Below are positions 39,701 to 50,600 of a stretch of 64,000 bases of DNA, in pieces. Each line of letters begins with the position of its first letter. The first letter of the stretch is position 1. The notes under the pieces were generated by a model, which had not been told where the DNA came from, did not search any database, and was given only the letters and a program-made list of their open reading frames with translations. The position numbers were made by a program, and so were the translations under genes. The stretch lies in the NCBI GenBank assembly GCA_026545225.1, contig CM048851.1, forward strand, positions 37,225,956 to 37,289,955. The letters run 5' to 3'. Source of the DNA: Cornus controversa (lineage: Eukaryota > Streptophyta > Magnoliopsida > Cornales > Cornaceae).

Positions 39701-39811
39701 ACTGACGGCATCGGTGAGAAGCTTTACGTCGTCGCCGCCGCCGGCGGAAATAACGTGTGCCTCATCCTGACCGTTAATAACCTCCGCAGCAGCTTCGGTC
39801 CCATTCACCAT
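24911..39811 (-). CDS. PUS10: tRNA pseudouridine synthase PUS10
   Basis: Makes pseudouridine in the T-loop of tRNA (positions 54/55 in the family). Exons in order: 39811-39659, 38724-38333, 37395-37275, 36949-36832, 35019-34865, 33899-33828, 32959-32891, 32788-32708, 32629-32510, 32416-32342, 32263-32183, 29706-29633, 29538-29478, 25670-25615, 24992-24911. All phases join, giving 569 residues. Two CxxC pairs (Cys53/56 in CIRC, Cys119/122 in CRIC) fit the family zinc site. AAGREDID holds the catalytic aspartate (Asp385, by homology), followed by VRMLGSGRPF. The C-terminal domain has TPIRVLHRRSPLEREK, GTYIKEFVHGDLGRTHPS and a final DVTDVKMDCFLG. The start is the first ATG of a GC-rich first exon. 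Introns are swollen by transposons, yet the frame is intact. Confidence 0.95.
26025..26225 (-). mobile_element. Old RTE-type LINE 3' fragment
   Basis: The stretch with CCATTCCACTCTATATTAGG and TATCATATCTTTCTATATTA resembles the 3' region of the LINE at 30519-32025 (CCATTCCGCTCTATTTAAGG and ATCATATATTTCTTTATTAC). It is diverged and lies in PUS10 intron 13. Confidence 0.5.
26383..28528. mobile_element. Mutator-like TIR element, 2.1 kb, host of a LINE
   Basis: The left end GGGTAAATTACCTTGACC and right end GGTCAAGGTAATTTACCC are perfect inverted repeats of 18 bases; weaker homology continues inward. The family is shared with 23846-24539, 40516-42405 and 50176-50248. The flanks are T-rich and no exact 9-base duplication is obvious. 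Inside are a 5'-truncated LINE (26597-27360) and a GC-richer segment around 27420-27880 that looks like a captured 5' UTR plus first exon. It lies in PUS10 intron 13. Confidence 0.75.
26597..27360 (+). mobile_element. 5'-truncated RTE-type LINE with 22-base target duplication
   Basis: It begins inside the reverse-transcriptase catalytic block (residues ADNIVLVDETREGVNAKL, where FADDIVLVDE is usual) and continues through FRYLGSII. It ends in GGCTTGGTAGTAGTTA, the typical RTE tail. The flanks 26575-26596 and 27361-27382 are identical over 22 bases (starting ACATATACATATATAG), a clear target-site duplication. Several stops and frameshifts make it non-functional. It is nested in the TIR element 26383-28528. 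Confidence 0.9.
29195..29390 (-). mobile_element. tRNA-derived SINE candidate
   Basis: On the - strand there is a box A-like TGCCCAGTGGTAAGGGG and a box B-like GGTTCGATTCAC with suitable spacing, followed by non-tRNA sequence. This is the layout of plant tRNA-derived SINEs. It lies in PUS10 intron 13. No target duplication was identified. Confidence 0.55.
29775..30335 (-). mobile_element. Probable solo LTR
   Basis: Read on the - strand, it runs from TGTTGGCTCAAATTCC to TTTCTCAACA, with the CGTGGACGTAGGCTTG and GCCGAACCACGT words common in plant Copia LTRs. The five flanking bases do not match, so boundaries or type may be wrong. It lies in PUS10 intron 11, directly upstream of exon 12 in gene orientation. 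Confidence 0.5.
30519..32025 (-). mobile_element. RTE-type LINE, 5' truncated, with open reverse-transcriptase region
   Basis: An open frame at 31742-31032 (236 codons from the first Met) carries the reverse-transcriptase order: NQFGFMSGRSTMEAIH, then IFIDLEKAYDRVSRDLIW, then GLHQGSTLSPYLFALVMDEL, then the catalytic FADDIVLVDE, then FRYLGSIIQNEGEI. Homology continues on both sides with breaks. The 3' end (low coordinate) is AAAAGGTTTGGTTGTTGTTG on the - strand, the simple-repeat tail typical of plant RTE elements. No endonuclease domain is seen, so it is a dead 5'-truncated copy. It lies in PUS10 intron 11 in the same orientation as the gene. Confidence 0.9.
33943..34737 (+). mobile_element. 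TRIM retroelement (non-autonomous LTR element)
   Basis: Two LTRs of about 285-297 bases (33943-34226 and 34441-34737) begin TGTTGGAGA and share ATAAATA(A/G)AGGTGGTCATTG and CCTTTGGGCTTTGTGTG. Between them are a remnant of the initiator-tRNA primer-binding site (TATCAGAGCAGG, 34225 on), about 200 non-coding bases with TCTCGGATCT-type repeats, and a poly-G polypurine tract just before the 3' LTR. The target duplication AATAT is perfect (33938-33942, 34738-34742). The 5' LTR/PBS junction has lost about 12 bases. The element fills most of PUS10 intron 5. Confidence 0.9.
36078..36626. mobile_element. hAT-like MITE, copy 1 (GACACG-rich)
   Basis: Ends are CTAGGAAGCACGGACAC and CCGTGCTTCTTAG, inverted relatives. 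A perfect 8-base target duplication ATTACAAG flanks it (36070-36077, 36627-36634). Both subterminal parts carry many GACACG/CGTGTC words, likely transposase-binding repeats. Non-coding. It lies in PUS10 intron 4. Confidence 0.88.
36669..36712. repeat. TA microsatellite
   Basis: A (TA)n run interrupted once, in PUS10 intron 4 close to exon 4. Confidence 0.9.
37522..38071. mobile_element. hAT-like MITE, copy 2 (GACACG-rich)
   Basis: The same family as 36078-36626: identical ends CTAGGAAGCACGG and GTGCTTCTTAG, almost the same length (550 bases), and a closely similar interior. A perfect 8-base duplication ACCAATAC lies at 37514-37521 and 38072-38079. It is in PUS10 intron 2, one exon pair upstream of copy 1. 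Confidence 0.88.
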
Positions 39812-40515
39812 CTCGAAACTGCGATTGTAGCAGAGGGTAGTGTTAGGCGGGGCTCTTCAGAAGCTCAAACTTGAGTGTGAGTGTGTGATCATTCTTTTGA
39901 CCGAGCAAGTCCGCCGTTGTTTTTAAAAGGAAATTCGTTTTGGGGGTATTCACTGACGAAAACGTTTTTATGTTTTTGTGCTGAAAAAAATAATAATAAT
40001 AATTTTATATTTTTATGAAAACAGGAAACATAAAGAATATTCATTAAACTTGTTAGTTTTTTATTTTTGAGTACAAAAAGCAAAATATAATATTTAGTAA
40101 CACATTTATTATACTTTTTTTTCTTCATATTTGAACTTGTAACTATTAAACAATACAAAAGAACTATTAAACAGAATTATTATTCTATTAGTATGATATC
40201 ATATATATGTGAAAATTAAATTAAAATTAATATCATATATATGTAAAACTTAAATTAAAAAAATGATACAAGTTAAAACGTAATATGTATATCATAATGA
40301 GTTATTATTTAAAAGTGAATTTTCTTTTAAAATAAGATGAAAGTAATAATATTTTCAAAGTGTTTTTATTTTAATATAAATAATTTATGCATATTATATA
40401 TTATTATATTAATTTATTTAACTAAGTAGATTAGAAAAAAATTATAATATGTAAATAAGAAAACAATTGTGCAAAAAATCATGAATATTAAAAGTTATGT
40501 TTAATATTATATGTA
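39812..40515. other. PUS10 upstream region, no gene
   Basis: It contains the presumed PUS10 promoter (read leftward). The first 100 bases are mixed composition; beyond about 39960 the DNA is very AT-rich with repeated TATCATATATATGT words (40195-40245). No clear TATA box or other motif could be assigned. Confidence 0.5.
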
Positions 40516-41107
40516 GGAAAAATTGCATTGACTTCTTCTGTAAATAGGTGAAATAACAAGGACCACCCCTGTAGTTTCAAAAATAACATTGACCATCTCT
40601 ATCAGTGTACTTTTTGTAACACTGACCTCTCCTGTCAGTTTTACACGTAAAAAATTACTGATCTCATGCTATTTTTGACCTGAAAATTCCAAAATGCCCT
40701 TAAAATATATGAAAAGATTAAAATACTCTCGTTTGACATATTATTTGTGGACATTTTAGTCCTCCACTATTCATCATCTCCGTCTCCCAAATCAAACCCA
40801 CTGTTTTCCTACATAATATATATATATACACACACAGATTTGTGTGCGTGTGTATATATATATATATATATGGAATAGAGATGATTTATATATGGAATTG
40901 AGATTTGTATATCCCAACGTATCTTATATTTCTCATCACAAACGGGATTAAAATTCAATTCAGTTCAAATCTATACTAAAATGAAATTCCAACTACTCAA
41001 AGGTCAAGCCAAACAGTAACACCTCGTTTGGAGTGTAGGAATTAGAGTGGGAAGAAAAATCAGAACCAGGAGGAAGAGAAATTCACACCCTCTGTTTCAC
41101 CTTTGTG

Positions 41108-41111
<4 letters not shown>

Positions 41112-41154
<43 letters not shown>
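41112..41154. repeat. TA microsatellite
   Basis: A (TA)n run of about 40 bases immediately before the captured transporter exon, within its presumed 5' UTR. Confidence 0.92.
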
Positions 41155-41158
<4 letters not shown>

Positions 41159-41171
41159 TGTGTTATAAAAG

Positions 41172-41392
41172 ATGGAGAAGAGGAGTGACAGTAACTCTAC
41201 TTCCTCTTCCTCATGCTTCTCCCATTTTTGGTCCTCTGCTCTCAGATCCAAGCCCCTCAATGATACTCCTTTTTCAAAATCCTCCGTCCGTACAATTTCC
41301 AGCGAAGGTCTCATACGCCGTCTCAACCTCTTCAACCTCATTCTCCTCAGAGTCGCCGCTTCAATTGGTGCCGGAATCTTTGTCGTCATAGG
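41172..41392 (+). pseudogene. Captured first exon of a cationic amino acid transporter (CAT family)
   Basis: The frame from the ATG at 41172 encodes the N-terminal cytosolic part and start of membrane span 1 of a plant CAT-type amino acid permease. HFWSSALRSKPL matches the family start, and EGLIRRLNLFNLILL then VAASIGAGIFVVIGTVAR matches the first transmembrane block, as I recall for CAT9-like proteins. Usual LLGVGASIGAGIFVVTGTVAR differs here at LLRVAAS and VVIG. After the Arg (about 41406) the expected DAGPG is missing and the frame runs to a stop. No later exon exists in the window. It lies inside a TIR element, so it is a captured fragment rather than a gene. Confidence 0.8.
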
Positions 41393-41444
41393 TACCGTCG
41401 CTCGCGCGTGTGTATATACTTGACTTAATGCTATGACTTATATA

Positions 41445-41996
41445 CTAGGAAGCATGGACACGGACACGGGACACGGGTACGACACGACACGGACACGGCG
41501 ATAATGGAAATTTTAAAAAAATAGGACACGGACACGGCGAGGATACGGCTATAAAATAATAATATAATATATTAATATCTATTAATTATTCAATAAAAAA
41601 ATACTACATTACATAAATACTTCAATTCATCATCAATAATTAAAAACCAAACGAAATTATAAACAAAAATAGACAAATAGATTAAAATAAATTAAAGAAC
41701 CAGACTTATTTAGTCTTTTATATATATTTAGCTTAGATTTTAATCATAACTTAGTATCATATAATTTTCATTCGAAATATTATAATATATATCACTGCTA
41801 TGAAATGTCCGATACGTCTTTGAGGAGTGTCCAAGAAGTATCCGAGAATTGTCCGAGAAGTGTCCTAAAAAGAAAAATATCAGGACACGGGTACGAAGTG
41901 TCCGACACGTGTCCGCGGAGTGTCCGAGTATCCAACACGGTGTCCGAGTGTCCGACACGGATACGGCACCCTCGGTGAAGTGTCCGTGCTTTCTAG
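41445..41996. mobile_element. hAT-like MITE, copy 3 (GACACG-rich)
   Basis: Ends are CTAGGAAGCATGGACACGG and CCGTGCTTTCTAG. A perfect 8-base duplication CTTATATA lies at 41437-41444 and 41997-42004. The length, 552 bases, matches copies 1 and 2, but the interior is diverged and richer in GTGTCCGA words. It sits just after the captured transporter exon. Confidence 0.85.
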
Positions 41997-42034
<38 letters not shown>

Positions 42035-42185
42035 TGTGTGTATGTATATATATGGACTATATATACACTTAGACTTATATAGATACGAGATTTTATTGTT
42101 TGGTCTGGTTATATATCTGAGCTCTCTCTCTCTTTCTAGGAGTGCTATTGATTTCTCAACGGTTCAGATTACAAGGAGATCTTTT

Positions 42186-42225
<40 letters not shown>

Positions 42226-42660
42226 ATAATAGTAGAGATGGAGATGATGAAGAATGGTTAATGTGATGAATTGTACATGAAATATTTGTCATTTTACCAT
42301 TTTGGAGGTCTGACAATTCTGCATGAGAGGTTAGTGTTATTTTTGAAACAACAAGGGAGTATTTGTTATTTTGCCTATTTAGAGGGGAGGACAGTGTAAT
42401 TTTTCTTATATTATTTAATTAAGTGGGTCCCGCTACAGTGGAGAAAATATTTCACTGCTACAATAAAAAACAGATGAATTTTTTTTTTTTTGTTTCCTCC
42501 TCCTTTCACAAAACTGAGAAACATTTTTTATTATAGAGAACAGAAACATATTACTAAACATATTTTTTGTTTTTGTTTTTACCTTTTTAGAAAATAGAAA
42601 TATAAAAGTAAAAAATATTTCCGTTAGTGAACGAGCCCTTGGTTTATCATAATAATATTT

Positions 42661-43334
42661 GTCAAAGTGCAATAAACTCCCAATGTGCACAATACATTCT
42701 TCTCTTTTTTTTTTAGGTGCAACAAACACCATCTAACTTATAATTTAGTACAATTTGTTCCTATTTGACACTATTTTGATTAAGAATTGATATAAAATGA
42801 AAAAAATACCCTCACAGATAAACAAATAAAAATAAAAAAGAAAAAAGTGATTAATTTACCAAAAAATACCAAAAAACTTACCGAAAAAGAAAAAAAGAAC
42901 TTTAATTTACCGAAAAAATTCGAGAGAAAAAAATTGGTGAATTAAAGTTCTTTTTTTGGGTAAATTTTTTTGGCAAATTAAAGTTGTTTTTTATTTTCTT
43001 TTTCTCGGTAAATTTTTTTTGGTATTTTTTGGTAAATTAAAGTTTTTTTTTTTTGATAATTTGTTTTGGTATTTCGGTAAATTAAAGTTGTTGTTTTTTT
43101 TTGGATAATTTTTTTGGTAAATTAATTACTTTTTTCTTTTTTTCCTTTTCTTTTATTTTTTTTATCTATAAGGGTATTTCTGTCATTTTATGTTAATTTT
43201 TAACCCAAATAGTGTCAAATAGGGACAAATTGCACCAAATTGTAAATTAGATAGTATTTGTTGCACCAAAGAAAAAAAAAAAGAAAGTATTGTGCACCAT
43301 TTAAAATTACAGAAGAGTTTATTTGCAGTTTGAC
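42661..43334. mobile_element. Foldback MITE
   Basis: It starts GTCAAAGTGCAATAAACTC and ends GAGTTTATTTGCAGTTTGAC, inverted relatives. The second inverted block is GGTGCAACAAACACC against GTATTTGTTGCACC. The centre is an AT-rich near-palindrome with GGTAAATTAAAG words. Same family as 11015-11398 and 11556-12240. Non-coding. Confidence 0.7.
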
Positions 43335-43339
43335 CTATA

Positions 43340-44677
43340 TATAACTGGATAAACGAAGTTCAAAATGCTGAGAGATCAAGATGTGCACATTTGTGTTTTC
43401 TGTGGTTATAAACTTGTGATCACCATCAAAACTGCCTACCCAATACACCAAACAAGCCGAGAGCTCACACATCCTCTTATGGGCACGGTGTTATTTAATT
43501 AAAATGTGCATATAAGGTACATTTATACCATAAAAGTTCAACATATTATAACATAGAACAAAGAGGGTATATCAGTATCTAGATCCAACAGAGAACAGCT
43601 CTCACGGAAGCACATTCAAGAACACATTGCACGATTGTATTTCCAAATAGAGCATAGACAAAGAAAAAACGAAAAAAACCACATCTTTAACATCATTACT
43701 ATATTAACACCTTGTTAGTCACCTAAAATATTATATATTTTATATATATTTTTTTTTGAAGGTGAAATTGTTGTATAACAGTTCGGTTCTAATAGACTTG
43801 AAACTGTAATCTAAACGAAAATCGTAGTGAACAATTTTTAAATTCTGAAACCAAAATTGAAATCGTATCGGTTCTAACTCTTTATCCACTCCTATTTGCA
43901 ATACAATCTATTGTGGACATCTTATCCCCTCCCATTAATGCAGGCCCGTGTTGGGACTCCGCGCAACCCACCATTCTGTGCACCAAAACGGCACAGCACC
44001 ATATAGGCAGGAGGGAATTATGGTCCATTTCCGAGCCGAGACTGAAGAGGAAAAGGCAGAACACGGTCAAATTGTTGTGCTTTCCATCTACACCACTACA
44101 CTACAGAGTCACCCGCATTTGTGCCATATTTCTTGAAAGACGTCATTTTTGAGTTATGATCACCAAAGCCCAGTTCACAAAATCTACATAAGAGGATACA
44201 CGGTCATTTTATGAATTCAAATGGATTGAATGTTGAAGAACCAGAAAGGAAAAGCCATGAGTTTGAATCTTTTGAGATTTCCTTTCCTCCCCCCTCATAG
44301 AATTTGTCTTTTCTCTTTGAAAACGCCGCCTGGAGAGGTGAACAAACTCAAAAGGAGACAAACACAGATCCAAGTAGGACAGAAACCATTCAAGCAAGGA
44401 CCTCCCATGACTCCCTGAAAACCATTCAACGATTGCAGCACATTCTATACTTGCAGTTACAGAATATGCAATCCCTCGCAAACTGAGGATATTTTCTTGC
44501 ATCAAAGAGTAAACCCATGCTTTTTAAAATAAAAAAAATATGAAAATTTGAAGACAATCGCACGAGAAATATGATCTCATTGAATTATTCATGAAATATC
44601 ATAAGGATGATCCAAAGTACAGCTTATCTAGATATATTTATTATGTTTATATTTTATTTGAAATGCCCCATGAGAAT
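43340..44677. other. Intergenic DNA before the ECH2 3' end, no gene recognised
   Basis: A segment at about 43900-44140 is less AT-rich than its surroundings and has short open frames on both strands, none recognisable. The rest shows no motif I can assign. Confidence 0.5.
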
Positions 44678-47600
44678 TTACAGTGATGAAGTTATACGAT
44701 TGAGATCTATGAAGCCAGAAAGCACTGCCCTGTTCCGCTCTTTCACATTTACCTGATATATAACCCTGCACAATTCAACTTCTTTTAGGTATACTAAACA
44801 TTTAAATAGGGCTCACAAAGGTTGATCTGTCATTAAACATAAAAAGCTTAACTCTTATCGCTAGTGACATAGAGGTGACTCTATTTAAACATAACCCAAT
44901 AAATTGAAAAGAATTTAGTGAAAACTCTACCTCAAACCTTCAAGCCACATCTCTGTGATCAATGTTTCACCAGGGTAGACATGTAATAGGAATCTGCCTG
45001 ATATACTTTTTATCATGTTTGGGTCCCCTCTGCAGATACATCTCGTAATGGCCCTGACCGCAAAGCCGAGTGTGCACAACCCATGCAGTATTGGGCGAGA
45101 AAATCTTTAACAAAATAAAGCAAAATAAAGCATGATTTGGTCGGATTACCAGCGAAGATAAAATAATATCATTCTTTTTCGTATCTTAAATGCAAAAACA
45201 ACAGTTCGAAATTAAAATTCAAAAAGAAAATTAAACAATGCCATGTCATGGAATTCTAAAGTGAACCTCAATATGAAATAAGGTATGAACTCCTTTCAAA
45301 TTATGGCAAAAAATTAAGGTATGAACTCCTTTCAAAGTATGAACCCAACTCTATTCCTCCCACTCTAAATTTCATGCCTGCACCTCTAATGTAACCCTTC
45401 GTAGTTTTGCACACAATGCACATATGCATGCATGCACAAATGCTACAGGTACTTTGGCTACAACTTAGTTTAAACAGTCAAGGATATGGCAACAGGTCAT
45501 AAAATTAATTACTAAGGCTGACTGCATACAATAAGATAGAAAGTAATAACTAATATCAAAACAAGGCTAGATATTATCCAGTTTCAAGATAGGCTGTTGC
45601 ACCAACCCTGCAACTTCAGCAACCATAGGATCTGAATGCAAAGGGTTATAATCACCAGATAACCTATATAGCAACGCCTGCATAATGCAAGGAAAAAGTT
45701 TAGGATCTGTGAATAAATTCAGATATCAGAAAAAAAAAAAACATATACAACTTACTTCATTCCATGATGAACCTCTTTGAAAAATACTCATGCTTTTGGG
45801 AGATGTATTTATGCATTCACACACAGACCATTTAAGATCATTTTTTTCTGAACAGATATAATAAAAGAAAGGACATCTTATGGGGAGAAAGGGAAGTATC
45901 AGTAGTTTAATTTAATAGCACTGCCCAAGAGAAATTAATAATTACATCAAACAAACATATTCTTTACTCATGGATATAATGTTGGTTATCCTAGACAGGT
46001 AATAAAAACTCTGCCTTAATTGATCAAGATGCACATTAAGTTCTTAATCAAGAAAGCATCACCTCCATAAATTGTTTCGTCTCATTTGTACTGTGTAAGA
46101 TTTCAAGTAATCTGTATGGGTCAAGGAGAGGGTTGACTCAATAGGTAGGAGACAAAACTTAACAAAGTCTTTTTCCACCTATTTGAGGTCACTAAATGAA
46201 TCTTGTTTAGACAATAATTCCACTCGAAAAACACACTATCATATCTTTCCTTTTGATCTCAATCCATGTTAATTTTAGTCTACCCTTCTCTCAGCATTGC
46301 TGGCAATATAGACTACATCACTCATCCTCACTGGTGCATTATCAGGTGATTGATAAATATGACCAAACTATTTTAATTGATTTCCTCCTTTTATTTCCAA
46401 AAAGTGTTACTTCAATCATCTCATGAATGTCTTAACACATGTTACACATCCATATCAACATCTACATTTCGACCATGCTCATTTTAAGAACATATTGTTT
46501 TCTTAGCTGCACAACATTTTACCTGTAAACCATGAATATTTTATAAAATTGAACTTTGAAATTTAGATGTCAATGTTTGTCACACAATAGACCAAAAGCC
46601 TTAGTCCATTTAACAGATCCCAATTTAATTTTGTAAGCAATATCATCTCCAATTTCTTCTCTATGTGCAATTGTGAATAAATGGGTCTAGACAACAAAAC
46701 TGCCTGCTTTTTGTATCTTCTAACACTTGATCTTCACTATATCCCCATTTTGTATTTCTAGTTTTGTTTAAGTGATATTATATATTCAAATTTTAATCCT
46801 TATCTTAAACCCTCTTAATTCTAAAGTTCCTTTTTGAACCTTTTAATTTAAAACCTATCCCGACTTTATTTCATTAGCAAATTAGTAAGCCTATAGCAAT
46901 TGCAATTGGTTCTCCTACAAATGTTCTTAATTTAAACACAGCTCCATCATTCATGTTCTTTTTCATGTCAATATCTGTTTGTGATTCTTTTTTTTTCTTT
47001 TCTAAATTCCACCATCCCATTATATGCTTTGTCTAAATTTATAACAGCCATACAATGACCTTTCTTCTTTTCTCTACAACTTTCCATTAGTCTCTTTTGT
47101 AAGTAATAGTTTCCATTGTTGATCTCCCTGAAACAACTCTAAATTGACTTTCTGCATTATAGTTTTTGAACTGTTATTTGTTGCTCGATCATTCTCTTTT
47201 AGAGTTCCACTCATTTATTGAATACTGTGATAATTTGCACAACTTCGAATATACCCTATTTTTGTATATGGGTACTAAAAAAATTTGCATTAATTTTATG
47301 ATGTTTTCTTTATTGTGATATTATTAGACTACTATAGGCCAAGACATGCATTATCTTCTAACTATTTTCAAGCCTCATTAGGAATGCCATCAACTAAATG
47401 AAGTATACTAATTGCAGCACAGACAGCAAGCTTCAACATGCATCAGGACTCAAATTACAGACAGGAGCAGATATAGATCTACTATAAACACTGGAAAGAA
47501 AATTTGGTTGAGAATTTTCTTTTTATGAAAATTCTTCCGGTAAACTTCAAAACCAGAAGTGATAAAATGGTCTAGGGATACGGAAAATGGAGAGAAAATG

Positions 47601-50600
47601 CTGTAGTAAAGGACAAGCTTATGCAAACGAAAAAGGTTCTTATCTGCATAACACTGCATGAGCTCTATTTTTCAGATACTTTATTCAGTAATATCATAGG
47701 TCTGCCATCCAACGAAAATCTATTGTAATAGTCTACCCGATACTATATATAAAAATTTGACAGCTGGGTGAGAGTACCATCAAATCAATAGTCCACAACA
47801 CAGTATATATTGTAGAGGTAGATTAACAATTTCATAATATAATTTTCAGAATAGAAGTGTGCTACGTGCCTGAGATGGCTGGGTACATTCCTCAAATATT
47901 GCAAAGGGTTGACTTTTTGGAATTTTCACAGATGAAATCTGTTTGGTTGGATTCTTAGAGTACGAATATGAGTGAGGTGACTTTGAGAAGCCCCCAATAC
48001 CCCTCAAATAGACAGACATCCTGCAATGTAAGATCCTTGCTGTGTTAATTGCATAAAAACAGCTTGAGACAGTCATATAACAAGAGCTTACCTGTTCATG
48101 CATAGTGGTTCATCAGAGTCTTTCTCATAACTTACAATTTCAATCTCAAGAATAGTTGCTTTACCTGCATGTGGGTAAAACATCTACATCAGTGTTTATA
48201 AAGAGTTTTGTCATTAAACAGATCAAGAATACAACTTATACTTAATTCCTATCTTCCTGATATCTTCTATGGAGAATATTTTAACTTTCAAATTGATGCA
48301 TCATAGAGATCCTCTTCATTGTAAATTGCTAAGTTTCAAATTGATCCTAATCAATTCCTCAACACTAATGTACAAGTACTTCGTCTTGGAAGCATGTATA
48401 CTTTCTGCAAGGTAACAAACAGAAGGTAATATACTAATAATTAGAAAAGCCACTATTCTTTCCCAGCCAAAGGACTCAATATAGAAGCTTTCCAATAAGT
48501 ATAATTTTTCTTGTCCTCAGACAAATGCAAGACCGAAACCCAAGACTCTTATATATAGTAGCGCAGGGCCCGAAATAGATCTAGGAGGGTGAATAAATTT
48601 TGTCTATATTAACTAACAATAACCAACTTTTAACTTGTTACCATAGTATTTTGAATACTATTTGGAAATGGCCTCTCCAAAAATGTGGGTAAGGCTTGCC
48701 TACATCCACCTCTCCCAGAACCCACTCAAGCAGGAGTCTTGTGCACTAGGTACGACCTTTACAATAGTATTTAGAATGCAACAATATTATTCAGTTAAAG
48801 CATAGAGAGCAGAATAAATAAACCAAGTAACTACACATGAACAAAATTTTTATGTGAAAAATCCCAAGGGAAAAACCACGGGACCTAATTCAGACAAATC
48901 AAATCTACTATGAGAGAGATATTACAACTAGGTTACCAGTTTTCCAAACCCTAGAAAACTCCTAGTTAACTCCTAACACAAGCTGATCCGCCAAACACTC
49001 CACTCAAATCTTCCAAGTTCAGTCAACTCTGTCAACAAATTGCGATCATCATGCGATCCGTTTCTCCATGAGCACTTTGATCTCTTCTGCTAGTCGTCCA
49101 AGTTGCGTGTTCATTGTGTATAAACACTTCGGTGTTGAATTCTCCGTGTAGTATAAAGATTATGATATTCAACACCCTGAATAATAACTTACCATATAAT
49201 GCTAGATGTAGATGATGCAAGATAAAATATGCTCTCTAAACAATGTGTAGAGAAATCTCTGTATCTATATGTCTGTGTCATGAGAGCACAAAGGAATTAG
49301 GGTTTCTTAATTGTAATCAGACAAGGAAACCTAAGCCTTTTAGAATTCTGATTCGAGAAGTTTTCATAAAAATATTTTGTACCATTCGATCAATTGAGCC
49401 TTCAGGGTAACTTGTCGATTGATCAAGATATTAATCCACAACTATTGTCAAGGCTTTGATCAATCAAGCTATTCTAGACTCGATATATTTTTTTTGGGCA
49501 ACTTTCAATCTATCAACACATTGATCTGTTTTTGTAAAACTTCTTGTTTAAAACTATTTATTTCAAAAACAACTTCATGTTAATCCAAAATCTACTTCAT
49601 GCATTCCAAACCTATTTTTCATGAATCAAGACGTGTATGCATTTTGCCCTAAAATGAGAATGCATGATCATGAATCCGAATTAGTTAGTTATTCAATAGG
49701 AGATTTACCTTTTTGCCCTTTGATATAACTTTATTCTGATTTTGTCCTTGGACATAGGTGCCACCACTAACTAACTAAACTAACTTTTAAAAATAAACAA
49801 AAAAAAAATACAGACTCCGCCATTTGTTATGAAATTCGCCAACACTAAATTCTAATCCTGACATCCTCTTTTCCTTCTTTTTTTATTGGTCCGATGCCTT
49901 CCAAAAACAAATATATGTATTATCATAACATATTAATTTGCTACTGTTTCTCCTTTAAACAAACCTTTATCATGCAATCCAGAGATACTTGCTTTGTTTT
50001 GTATCTGCATCAAAAACATTGAGGAAAAAATTAATTATACCTTGACAAATCTTGAAGAGATAAAAAAAGATATGGATGATTAAGCTTATAAGTAAAAAGG
50101 AAATAATGAATTGTAGCACGCCTGACTGTGGGCTATCATACGGACACTGCTGTGTAATATATCAAATATAATTAAGGATAAATTACACTGACCTCCCTAT
50201 AAATAGGCTAAATAATACGACATCCCCTATGTTTTCAAAAATAACACTGTGTTGACCCAAAGGTTTCAAACCAAAATAGTACTTTTGATGATAACAAACC
50301 ATTGAAAGATGTTGTTAACTAACATCTATTTGAGTGATTGATTAGGATGACTATTTATACTCAGGAAAGCCTTGATGTTATGACAATATCAATGAAGGAG
50401 AAGATGGAACCTCAAGCTTAAAGAGACATGTCAAAGAAGAAGATGTGGGATAGTTAGATAAGGGTGAGAGCTAAGTACATATTGTAAAGTTATTTTTGAA
50501 TAACTTGTTTGAGCTTCATTAAATCTAAATAACCTGATTCTAAGACCATATGCATTTCATTCCATCTTATTAGGTTGGTCTTCAGTATCTTAAAATAGGA

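Larger units (their letters stand above)
40516..42405. mobile_element. Mutator-like TIR element carrying a transporter exon (Pack-TYPE)
   Basis: The left end GGAAAAATTGCATTGAC and right end CAGTGTAATTTTTC belong to the TIR family of 23846-24539 and 26383-28528. Inverted homology covers about 100 bases (TAAATAGGTGAAATAACAAG against TTGTTATTTTGCCTATTTA, and GTTTCAAAAATAACA against its complement). The flanking nonamers TTATATGTA and TTATATTAT share the first six bases. It encloses an amino acid transporter exon (41172-41392) with a presumed 5' UTR, and a nested hAT-like MITE (41445-41996). No transposase is seen. Confidence 0.78.

Noticed and set aside
41047-41391. 114-codon frame overlapping the transporter exon
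   Set aside because: It runs through the TA microsatellite as Tyr-Ile repeats. The frame from 41172 has the family motif SIGAGIFVV.
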